This document shows positions 8,981-16,445 of a stretch of 64,000 nt of DNA, in pieces. The position numbers were made by a program, and so were the translations under genes. The DNA lies in NCBI GenBank assembly GCA_017405965.1, contig JAFQZK010000015.1:186001-250000 (forward strand). The letters are read 5' to 3'. The notes beneath the pieces are model-generated. The model was given only the letters and a program-made list of their open reading frames with translations. It did not search any database and was not told the DNA's origin. This DNA comes from Muribaculaceae bacterium. Lineage in GTDB: Bacteria > Bacteroidota > Bacteroidia > Bacteroidales > Muribaculaceae. The stretch's first letter is position 1. Each line of letters starts with the position of its first letter.

Positions 8981-10467
8981 ATGCATGATGGGCGGGTATA
9001 GCGATGACTGTATCCATCTGCTCCTCGAGTCGGGGAATCTTCTCCAAATCTTAGCAGGGTGGGTTAGCAGGATAAGGATCGAGATGATAATGCCAGTGTG
9101 CCGGTAAAAGTACTTCCAGGTTTTTCCTTTGAAGGGAGGGCATGACGGCATGATGGAATCTCTGCCATATTTCTCTTGCCATAATTCTCATGATTATCTT
9201 GGCATGAATCTTTGGCGGATTTTGATCCGCACTTTTGCCTATAGGTTTTTAAAGATGAGTGTGGACTAGGGTGGAAGGTTTGACAGAAAACCGTAGTCGT
9301 TTTGCTACAATTTTCTGGGTGCAGCAAGCCGATTTTTTGATGCCCGAAATGGGGTGGAGGGCCATTTTTTTGAAAATCACACCGAATTTGGGTCAGAAAA
9401 TTTGACGATTCAGGGCCTCAGCTAGGGTAGAAGTCGGGAATGTTGTAGCAAATAATTGAGAAAAATTTCCTCCCATGATGGGGCTCTTTTTTGTTGTAAC
9501 CTCCTGAAGGGTGGGCTAGAAAAGCAGCCTTAAGCCTGGATTCCAAGAGGCCAAAAATTGGTCTAAATGTCGCTTTTTTCCTGATTTTGGGTCCAAAAGT
9601 CGAAAAACCAGAAAAATGGCGGAAAAATCACCGATTTTGACTTTTTCTGAAGACCGATCCATGACAGTTTTTGAAGTATGATTTATTGCGTAAACCATTG
9701 TAAATAAGCACTACTTGTCAATTTATGGAAAATATGTAAGTCTCCTAGAATTGCCTAAACTTCAAAATTTCGGCTAGATCTAGGGTGGGCTGGAGAAAAT
9801 CGCAAGGAAATCGAGTGGAGCATCCAGAAAACCCAAAATGGTAATTTACCAACGCCCGATTCGGCATTGTGAACGGGTCCTGGTTTGCGTTTTCAAACGG
9901 GCGGTCGGGAAGCGAAATCGGCAGTTTTCAGGCTCCAGACAGAGTTTGCATTTGTGCAGAGCATTTAAGAACCCACAATTTGCGACCGTAAAGTTTGCAA
10001 AATCATCAAATATTCGCATTAACATTTCTTAAACTATGCTACAAATAACTGAAAATCAATAAAATATAGAAAAAGTCTCTAGTTGTGCTATATATAATGG
10101 CGACATGTACCGATGCAGGTGTTTGTTGTGTATTTTTCAAATACATAAATACCTAAATTATAGCATTATATAATATAAACTATAAAGTTTTAGTACAAAT
10201 AATTTTATTTACTTTTGAAATTAGGACTAAATTGCCTGTTTTTGGAAAATTTAATTGCAAATTTGAAAATTTTCGTTTTTAAATTTGGTCAGTTCAAAAA
10301 TTCAAGTTAAATTTGCAATCCCAAAATTAAAAATCGCAAACAGCGTTTTTTTGACATTTGGGGCGATTTTGGGGTGTTTCCCGGATCGCAGTTTTGAGTC
10401 AGAAAATTTTTGGCTCGTAGATATGGCTTTCTCGCTCACTTGAGCGTCACTGTAAAATTGTTCTTAA
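8981..10467. other. 1.5 kb AT-rich region without recognisable genes
   Basis: No convincing coding frame on either strand. The stretch is rich in A and T runs and holds scattered, decayed copies of short motifs: TAGGGTGGGCT-like words near 9055, 9270, 9425, 9512 and 9782, and a 17-base word of the form TTTGNGTCAGAAAATTT near 9389 and 10,393. The last part (10,140-10,360) is extremely AT-rich. It ends directly at the XRE regulator gene. It could be decayed mobile DNA, a regulatory region or an untranslated RNA; nothing decisive is visible. Confidence 0.6.
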
Positions 10468-11016
10468 ATGGATATTGTAACGAGGTTAAAGATGTTTCTT
10501 GAGCAAGCCGGGATTTCCAATTCCCAGTTTGCCGACACTTGCGATATCCCCCGTCCGACACTCTCGCAGTTGCTGAATGGTCGCAACAAGAAAGTGAGCG
10601 ACGAGGTGATCGGCAAGATACATCGTGCCTATCCGTCGTTGAATATCATGTGGCTCATGTTTGGTGATGGAGAGATGCTGTCTAATGGAGCCGACCCCAT
10701 GAGTGTCGTTAATGGCGTGAACGGGTCGGGCCATATTAATAATGAGTCGCACGAAGATGATAAAGGTCAGCGTGCGATCTCGTTCGAAGACGACGCGTCG
10801 ATGTCTTATCGTGGTTCAGGCTCCAAGCAGTCGCAACGGGTTTCTAACCCTGCCTCGATGAGCTCGGCCGCCCTGGAGAGCATGATGCGCAGCGCCAGTG
10901 CCAATGCTGTGGGACGTGCCAGCAAGCGCAACGGCTCGGGCGATGATGACCGTCATGTGGTCAATATCTTTGTGTTTTACAGCGATGGCCGCTTCGAAAG
11001 ATTCGAGCCAGCGTAA
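10468..11016 (+). CDS. XRE-type helix-turn-helix protein with Bacteroidales C-terminal motif
   Basis: 182 residues. Residues 1-70 form a Cro/CI-type helix-turn-helix (SNSQFADTCDIPRPTLSQLL is the DNA-reading region). The middle (about 72-155) is polar and low in complexity, likely flexible. The last 20 residues (VVNIFVFYSDGRFERFEP) form a short conserved-looking end seen in Bacteroidales homologues. It is probably a DNA-binding regulator; the target is unknown. It follows the long non-coding region and has no obvious partner gene. Confidence 0.82.
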   Translation: MDIVTRLKMFLEQAGISNSQFADTCDIPRPTLSQLLNGRNKKVSDEVIGKIHRAYPSLNIMWLMFGDGEMLSNGADPMSVVNGVNGSGHINNESHEDDKGQRAISFEDDASMSYRGSGSKQSQRVSNPASMSSAALESMMRSASANAVGRASKRNGSGDDDRHVVNIFVFYSDGRFERFEPA

Positions 11017-11248
11017 AAATGATACTGAATAATAATGTAATAATGTTGATATTTCATTCACTTGGCTTTGCCGGCTGTCACAACACTTAAGACAACGACT
11101 TTTGCCGCACATTAATAATAAAACACCCAAATACCAGAAAAATTCAAACCATTGCTATCGTAAGGGCAGCCGGCAAGCCTGTGAGTGAACAACTGAAGAA
11201 GAAATAGTAAAAAACAACCATTACAGCACATCTAAACCATTTAAGCAA
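11017..11248. other. Intergenic region with long-range inverted repeat
   Basis: No accepted gene. Arms at about 11057-11077 and 11167-11189 are complementary over some 18 bases with small bulges and enclose 89 bases. A reading frame without ATG/GTG/TTG crosses the right arm and ends at a TAG near 11207. Confidence 0.5.
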
Positions 11249-11290
11249 GCAATCGGCCCAGGGATGTTCCCCAGGCCGATTGCCTTTTTA
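11249..11290 (+). terminator. Hairpin terminator downstream of the XRE gene
   Basis: 10-bp stem (11249-11258 with 11274-11283) with further G/C pairs inside the loop, followed by CTTTTTA. Confidence 0.7.
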
Positions 11291-11368
11291 GACTTCCAGG
11301 TCAATAGTGTTGTTAGAGATTCTGCCCTATTGCCTTTTCAAGTTGATGCCCTCAGGGCAAGTGCGGTG

Positions 11369-12952
11369 TTACTTGACGACGTTGCCCAGAATGTCGCGCA
11401 AGATCTGTCGACCGGCGGCGGTGGTGGCATTTTTCACTGCGCGCCCTGCGGCATCCTTGACGGTGGTGCCCTTCTTGCTCTTCTTGCCCGTGATGGAATC
11501 GGCTACGGTCTTGCCCACGATGGTGGCCAGTGTGCCGGTGACGGCGGTTACCACCGATTTCCAAATCTTGGACCAGAGCGTTTTTTCTTTCTTCTTGGAC
11601 TTCTCTTCTTTCTCGGCTTCTTTGGCGGCAGCGGCCTCCTCGGCAGCCTTGGCCTCGGCTTCTGCCTCACGTGCAAAGACCTCGAACACGCTCTCGCGGT
11701 CCTGCACCTCCTTGTACTTGGAGTTGATGTCCCTGCCCTCGTTCATGATGTCGAGGCGCTGCCCATCGGTGATGGCACCGATCTGGCTCAGCGGGAAGAG
11801 CACCTTGGCCCGTTCAACAACGCTGGGGGCTCCCTTCTCGTCAAGGAACGATACCAGGGCCTCACCGGTTTCCAGTTGCAGGATGGCGTCCTCGGTCTTG
11901 AATTCGGGATTGGCACGGAAGGTCTCGGCAGCCACCTTGACGGCCTTCTGGTCGCGCGGCGTGTAGGCGCGCAGGGCATGCTGGACGCGGTTACCCAGCT
12001 GGCCCAGGATCACGTCGGGAATATCGGTGGGCAGCTGCGAAATGAAGAAGATGCCCACACCCTTACTGCGGATGAGTCGGATGACCTGCTCAATCTTGTC
12101 GGTAAGGGCCTTGCTCGTGTCCTCGAACAGCATGTGAGCCTCGTCGAAGAAGAAGACCAGCTTGGGTTTCTCCAGGTCGCCCACCTCGGGCAGGGTGCTG
12201 TAGAGTTCGCTCAGCAGCCACAGCAGGAAGGTGGAATAGAGTTTGGGCTGCAGCATCAGTTTGTCGGCAGCGAGGACGCTCAGGATTCCCTTGCCGTCCT
12301 TAGTGGCCAGCAGGTCCATGATGTCGAACGACGGGATGCCGAAAAACTTGTCGGCGCCCTGGTTCTCGAGATGAAGCAATGCCCGCTGGATGGCTCCGAT
12401 GCTGGCGGTCGAGACGTTGCCATATTGAGTCGTGTATTCCTTGGCGTGGCGTGAGAGCCAGTCGAGGGCGCTGCGCAGGTCCTTGACATCGTCGAGCAGG
12501 ATGCCCTTCTCGTCGAGGATGCGGTACAGGATGTTGAGCACGCCCGCCTGGGTGTCGTTCAGGCCGAGGATGCGTGCCATCAGGTCGGGTCCCATCTCGC
12601 CGATGGTCGAGCGCATCGAGATGCCTTGCTCGCCAAAGACGTCATAGAACCTAACCGGGCAGCCTTCAAAGGTGAGGTCTTCCTGGTTCATGCCGAACTC
12701 GGGCAGCCTCTTCTCGATGAAACCCGATAGCCTGCCGGGCTGGCTGATGCCCGAGAGGTCACCTTTCATATCGGCCATGAAGCAGGGCACGCCGGCCTTG
12801 CAGAAGCTCTCGGCAATCACTTGCAGGGTCACCGTCTTACCTGTTCCCGTGGCTCCGGCGATGAGGCCGTGGCGGTTGGCCATGTTGCCCAGGATGCTGA
12901 TGGGGCCGTTGGGCCCGTGGGCGATGTAGAATCCGTTCTCTTGCGTGTACAT
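11369..12952 (-). CDS. HerA-like ATPase, YjgR/DUF853 family
   Basis: 527 residues from the ATG at 12952 (an in-frame ATG 11 codons upstream would overlap the leader and is less likely). Walker A is GATGTGKT (33-40) and Walker B is KLVFFFDEAHM (about 262-272), followed by an FFISQLPTDIPD sensor stretch and an arginine-containing end typical of HerA/VirB4-like pumps. The C-terminal 110 residues are different: an Ala/Glu/Lys-rich coiled coil (about 435-470) and a Lys-rich, glycine-containing tail. The family is a predicted DNA or protein translocase with unproven function. It stands alone with its own promoter. Confidence 0.9.
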   Translation of the reverse strand: MYTQENGFYIAHGPNGPISILGNMANRHGLIAGATGTGKTVTLQVIAESFCKAGVPCFMADMKGDLSGISQPGRLSGFIEKRLPEFGMNQEDLTFEGCPVRFYDVFGEQGISMRSTIGEMGPDLMARILGLNDTQAGVLNILYRILDEKGILLDDVKDLRSALDWLSRHAKEYTTQYGNVSTASIGAIQRALLHLENQGADKFFGIPSFDIMDLLATKDGKGILSVLAADKLMLQPKLYSTFLLWLLSELYSTLPEVGDLEKPKLVFFFDEAHMLFEDTSKALTDKIEQVIRLIRSKGVGIFFISQLPTDIPDVILGQLGNRVQHALRAYTPRDQKAVKVAAETFRANPEFKTEDAILQLETGEALVSFLDEKGAPSVVERAKVLFPLSQIGAITDGQRLDIMNEGRDINSKYKEVQDRESVFEVFAREAEAEAKAAEEAAAAKEAEKEEKSKKKEKTLWSKIWKSVVTAVTGTLATIVGKTVADSITGKKSKKGTTVKDAAGRAVKNATTAAGRQILRDILGNVVK

Positions 12953-12999
12953 AGTCTTATTGTATTTATTGATTATTGTATTCAACCCTTATTTGGTCA

Positions 13000-13007
13000 C
13001 AAAATTA
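13000..13007 (-). promoter_or_regulatory. Promoter -7 box of the HerA-like gene
   Basis: TAATTTTG, 48 bases before the chosen ATG; it supports the start at 12952. Confidence 0.55.
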
Positions 13008-13143
13008 AACTTTTTCGGGCATAAATCCAAATGAAATCTGCAATTACATCATCCTATTTTGGTTTTAATTGTTGTTCAGGCGATGATTTTTGACTGGTTT
13101 TTGTAGTTCTGAGGCTGTCGGAGGCAATTTTTCCCGTTTTTTC

Positions 13144-13174
13144 TTGTCAGCAAGAAATAATGGTTATATATTTG
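13144..13174 (+). promoter_or_regulatory. Promoter before the small ORF and the tryptophan synthase gene
   Basis: TTGT at 13144-13147, a 19-base spacer and TATATTTG at 13167-13174: a full Bacteroidetes promoter. No second promoter is visible between here and the TrpB2 start. Confidence 0.65.
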
Positions 13175-13190
13175 CAGCAATAAAATAAAT

Positions 13191-13283
13191 ATGAAAGATA
13201 ATGATAGTGATTTCCGCATTTTGGTGGTGGCGTTGCTCAAGATTGAAAAAGTCGTGAGTCGCTTGACCATTGGGAATCATTAA
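13191..13283 (+). CDS. Small 30-residue protein or leader peptide
   Basis: ATG at 13191 and TAA at 13281-13283, 30 residues: an acidic start (MKDNDSDF), a hydrophobic middle (ILVVALL) and a basic end (IEKVVSRLTIGNH). It begins 17 bases after a good promoter box and is followed 17 bases later by a terminator hairpin, then by the TrpB2 gene. No Trp codon is present, so it does not look like a classical tryptophan leader. It could be a small membrane-associated protein or a leader ORF that controls readthrough. I do not recognise it. Confidence 0.55.
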   Translation: MKDNDSDFRILVVALLKIEKVVSRLTIGNH

Positions 13284-13300
13284 GATTACAATATAGAATT

Positions 13301-13333
13301 AAAGGTCTGTTGCACTTGCGACAGACCTTTTTA
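13301..13333 (+). terminator. Terminator or attenuator hairpin between small ORF and TrpB2 gene
   Basis: 10-bp outer stem (13301-13310 with 13321-13330) extended by three inner pairs around a 4-base loop, followed by TTTTT. It lies only 30 bases before the next start codon. Confidence 0.75.
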
Positions 13334-13361
13334 ACATTAATAATATAAATACATAACCAAA

Positions 13362-14717
13362 ATGAGACAGAAAAGATTTATTCTTCAAGAGAACGAGTTG
13401 CCTACGGCATGGTACAACATTCAGGCTGATATGACCAACAGGCCGATGCCGCCCATCCATCCTGCCACCAAGCAGCCGTTTGGCGTGGACGATTTGGCCC
13501 ATATTTTCCCGCGGGAATGCTGTGTCCAGGAACTCGATACCGAGCACGATTTCATCCCCATCCCCGAAGAGGTGCTGGACAAGTACCGATTCTACCGCTC
13601 TACACCGCTGGTGCGCGCCTACTCCCTCGAGGAGGCCTTACAAACCCCAGCCCACATCTATTTCAAGAACGAGTCGGTGAATCCGCTGGGCTCCCACAAG
13701 ATCAACTCGGCGCTGGCCCAGTGCTACTATGCCAAGCAGGAAGGGACGACCAATGTCACTACCGAGACCGGTGCGGGTCAGTGGGGCGCCGCCCTTGCCT
13801 ATGCCGCAAGGGTGTTCGGCCTTGAAGCAGCTGTCTATCAGGTGAAGATTTCGATGCAACAAAAGCCCTATCGCTCATCGATCATGCGCACCTTCGGGGC
13901 CGCTGTGACGGGTTCCCCGTCGATGTCGACTCGTGCCGGCAAGGACATCATCACGCGTGACCCCCACCATCCCGGTTCGCTGGGCACTGCCATCTCGGAG
14001 GCGGTGGAACTGGCCACCACGACGCCCAATTGCAAATACACCCTGGGCTCGGTGCTCAACCATGTGGGCTTGCATCAGACGATCATCGGCCTGGAAGCCG
14101 AGAAGCAGATGGCCATGGCTGGGGAGTACCCCGACGTGGTGATTGCCTGCTTTGGCGGCGGGTCGAACTTCGGCGGTATCGCCTTCCCCTTCATGCGGCA
14201 TAATCTGAAGGACGGCCGCCAGACCGAGTTTATCGCTGCCGAACCCGAGAGCTGCCCGAAGCTCACGCGTGGCGAATTCCGTTACGACTTCGGCGACGAG
14301 GCCGGCTACACTCCCCTGCTGCCGATGTTTACCCTGGGCCACAGTTTCAAGCCTGCCAACATCCATGCCGGTGGTTTGCGCTATCATGGTGCGGGCATGA
14401 TTATCTCGCAGTTGCTCAAGGATGGCTTGATGCATGGTGTTGACATCCCGCAGCTCGAGTCCTTTGAAGCGGGGATGCTCTTTGCCCGCACCGAGGGAAT
14501 CATTCCTGCTCCCGAGTCGAGCCATGCCATCGCTGCAGCTATCCGTGAGGCCGAGAAATGCAAGCAGACGGGCGAGCCTAAGGTGATTCTGTTCAATCTC
14601 TCGGGGCACGGGCTTATCGACATGAGCGCCTATGACCAATATCTGAACGGGGACCTGATGAACTACCGGGTTACCGATGATGACATCAAGAAGACGCTGC
14701 AGTGCGTGCCGCAATGA
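13362..14717 (+). CDS. trpB2: Tryptophan synthase beta chain, TrpB2 type
   Basis: 451 residues, longer than ordinary TrpB (about 400) because of the N-terminal extension typical of TrpB2. The pyridoxal phosphate lysine is Lys113 in GSHKINSA; TETGAGQWG and the glycine-rich GGGSNFGG phosphate loop are also present. TrpB2 enzymes make tryptophan from indole and serine, often without a TrpA partner and possibly to salvage indole. No other trp gene is nearby, which fits. Expression probably comes from the promoter at 13144-13174 by reading through the hairpin at 13301-13333. Confidence 0.93.
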   Translation: MRQKRFILQENELPTAWYNIQADMTNRPMPPIHPATKQPFGVDDLAHIFPRECCVQELDTEHDFIPIPEEVLDKYRFYRSTPLVRAYSLEEALQTPAHIYFKNESVNPLGSHKINSALAQCYYAKQEGTTNVTTETGAGQWGAALAYAARVFGLEAAVYQVKISMQQKPYRSSIMRTFGAAVTGSPSMSTRAGKDIITRDPHHPGSLGTAISEAVELATTTPNCKYTLGSVLNHVGLHQTIIGLEAEKQMAMAGEYPDVVIACFGGGSNFGGIAFPFMRHNLKDGRQTEFIAAEPESCPKLTRGEFRYDFGDEAGYTPLLPMFTLGHSFKPANIHAGGLRYHGAGMIISQLLKDGLMHGVDIPQLESFEAGMLFARTEGIIPAPESSHAIAAAIREAEKCKQTGEPKVILFNLSGHGLIDMSAYDQYLNGDLMNYRVTDDDIKKTLQCVPQ

Positions 14718-14748
14718 ATAAGATATAAAAAGTTAAACATAGAAGCGA

Positions 14749-14778
14749 GAGGGGGCGGAAGTTGTTTTTCGCCCCTTC
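14749..14778 (+). terminator. Stem-loop after TrpB2 gene
   Basis: 12-bp stem (14749-14760 with 14767-14778), G-rich left arm, 6-base loop; no T run after it, so the role as terminator is likely but not certain. Confidence 0.5.
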
Positions 14779-14804
14779 GTGATGCATGTATGCGAGGGAA
14801 ATTG

Positions 14805-14812
14805 TATCTTTG
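14805..14812 (+). promoter_or_regulatory. Promoter -7 box of the deoxy-sugar cluster
   Basis: TATCTTTG, 30 bases before the GTG start at 14842. Confidence 0.6.
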
Positions 14813-14841
14813 TCGTTGAAACTTAATCATTCCCTACGACA

Positions 14842-16002
14842 GTGAGCAATAAGAAAGTTTTTGTGTCGGGCTGCTATGACCTGTTGCATTCGGGCCATGT
14901 GGAGTTCTTCAGGCAGGCGTCGCAGTATGGCGACCTGTATGTGGGTATCGGCAGCGACAGGACCATCGAGCGGCTCAAGGGCCACAAGACGCTCTACAGC
15001 GAGCGTGAGCGCCTGTTCATGGTGCGGGCCATCCGCTATGTCAAGGAGGCCTATATCAACCAGGGCGACGGTATGCTGGATTTCCTGCCCACGCTCGACA
15101 TCGTCCGCCCCGACTGCCTGGTGGTGAACGAGGACGGTGACCGCGAGGAGAAGCGCCGCTTGTGCCGCGAGCGTGGCATGGAGTATATCGTGCTGCAGCG
15201 CGTTCCGGCCGAGGGCCTTGACGCCCGCTCCAGCACCGAGCTCAAGCGTTCCACCTGCCAGTTGCCCACGCGCCTCGACCTGGCGGGCACATGGATTGAC
15301 CAGCCCTATGTGTCGTGCCATGCTCCCGGTTGGGCGTTGACCATCTCGCTGGAGCCCACCTTCGAGGTGCGTGAGCGCTGTGGCCTGTCCACCAGCACAC
15401 GCAATATCATCAAGCGTGTGTGGCCTTATCGTTTGCCCGACATGGACCCCGAGATGCTGGCGCGTCTGGTCTTCTGCCTCGAGAATTCTCCCGAGCGCAG
15501 CGACGGCATCATCAGCGGTGCCCAGGATGCCATCGGCATCTGTGTGCCGGGGTTGGCCAGGCATTACTATAACGGTCATTTTTGGCCCGAGAAGATAGAA
15601 TACACCTGTGACCCTGATGTGCTCCACTGGCTGGAGGATCACCTGTGCATGATTCCGATGTTTCCGCGCCGTCCTGGCTGCAGCGTGGTCGAGGGCAAGG
15701 ACATCACCCCGGCCAAGGTCAAGGCGCTGGCCGCTGCTGCCGACGCCTGCTGGAACGCGATTCAACACATGGACTTGGAGGGCTTTGCCGCGGCCTACAG
15801 GGCCTCGTTCGAGGCTCAAGTGGCGATGTTCCCTGCCATGATTCAGCCCGGTGTGCAGGACTATATCGACCGCTACAGTGCCATGGACGGTGTGCTGGCG
15901 TGGAAGATGCCCGGGGCCGGTGGCGGCGGTTATCTGGCACTCGTCTGCCGTGACCGTTCCTGTTTCCCCGACGGCGCCATCCCTTTAGAAATTAGAAATT
16001 AG
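14842..16002 (+). CDS. Fusion of cytidylyltransferase-like and GHMP kinase-like domains
   Basis: 386 residues, GTG start. Residues 1-130 form a small nucleotidyltransferase domain (FVSGCYDLLHSGHVEFF, with the HxGH motif HSGH at 16-19). Residues from about 140 on resemble a GHMP sugar kinase: motif 1 as PTRLDLAGTW (about 142-151) and motif 3 as KMPGAGGGGY (about 355-364). The usual ATP-binding motif 2 (GLGSSSA) is not clear; GIISGAQDAIGI is at the expected place. The first domain resembles the RfaE/TagD type. The genes after it (mutarotase, FucP-like transporter) suggest a role in handling a deoxy sugar such as L-fucose, perhaps phosphorylation plus nucleotide activation. That role is inference. 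Confidence 0.75.
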   Translation: MSNKKVFVSGCYDLLHSGHVEFFRQASQYGDLYVGIGSDRTIERLKGHKTLYSERERLFMVRAIRYVKEAYINQGDGMLDFLPTLDIVRPDCLVVNEDGDREEKRRLCRERGMEYIVLQRVPAEGLDARSSTELKRSTCQLPTRLDLAGTWIDQPYVSCHAPGWALTISLEPTFEVRERCGLSTSTRNIIKRVWPYRLPDMDPEMLARLVFCLENSPERSDGIISGAQDAIGICVPGLARHYYNGHFWPEKIEYTCDPDVLHWLEDHLCMIPMFPRRPGCSVVEGKDITPAKVKALAAAADACWNAIQHMDLEGFAAAYRASFEAQVAMFPAMIQPGVQDYIDRYSAMDGVLAWKMPGAGGGGYLALVCRDRSCFPDGAIPLEIRN

Positions 16003-16073
16003 GTCCTTAAGGTCTTTAAGGTCTTTAAGGTCTTTAAAGTCCTTAACCTTTAACCTCTAACCTTTAACCAAAC
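16003..16073. repeat. TCTTTAAGG and CTTTAAC simple repeats
   Basis: A run of about four GGTCTTTAA units passes into CCTTTAAC/CCTCTAAC units. It fills the gap before the mutarotase gene; one operon is still likely. Confidence 0.75.
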
Positions 16074-16409
16074 ATGAAACGCTATTGCCAAACCCTTGAA
16101 TTGCGGGACGACCGCGAAATGATAGAGAAATATGTGGAGGCCCACGCCCACGTGTGGCCCGAGATTCAAGCGGGCATCCGCAGTGTGGGCATCCTGGACA
16201 TGCAGATCTACATCCACGGCAACCGCCTGTTCATGATCTGTGACACGACCGACGAGTTTGACTGGGAGGCCGACAACGCCCGCCTGGCGACGCTGCCCCG
16301 CCAAGCCGAGTGGGAAGCCTATGTCGCCCGCTTCCAGGGCTGTGACCCCAATGCCCCCTCGACGGCCAAGTGGCAACTGATGGAACGGATATTCAAGTTA
16401 GGAATGTGA
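16074..16409 (+). CDS. L-rhamnose/L-fucose mutarotase family protein
   Basis: 111 residues, the normal size for the RhaM/DUF718 family. The N-terminus (RYCQTLELRDD) and AHAHVWPEIQAGI with its histidine near residue 24, and the late aromatic WQLMERIF, match the family, which interconverts the alpha and beta forms of L-rhamnose and related 6-deoxy sugars. It sits between the kinase-like fusion and a FucP-type transporter, so L-fucose is a likely substrate. It is cytoplasmic. Confidence 0.88.
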   Translation: MKRYCQTLELRDDREMIEKYVEAHAHVWPEIQAGIRSVGILDMQIYIHGNRLFMICDTTDEFDWEADNARLATLPRQAEWEAYVARFQGCDPNAPSTAKWQLMERIFKLGM

Positions 16410-16445
16410 AATGAGGAATGAGGAATGAGGAATGAGGAATGAGAG
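16410..16445 (+). repeat. 7-base GAATGAG repeat holding the transporter start codon
   Basis: Four to five tandem copies of a 7-base unit (AATGAGG) lead directly into the ATG of the next gene, which is itself part of the last copy. Each copy has an ATG, and GAGG upstream looks like a weak ribosome binding site. Confidence 0.75.

Noticed and set aside
13191-13283. Classical tryptophan attenuator leader peptide
   Set aside because: The 30 codons include no Trp. The control layout remains interesting, but not as a Trp-codon leader.
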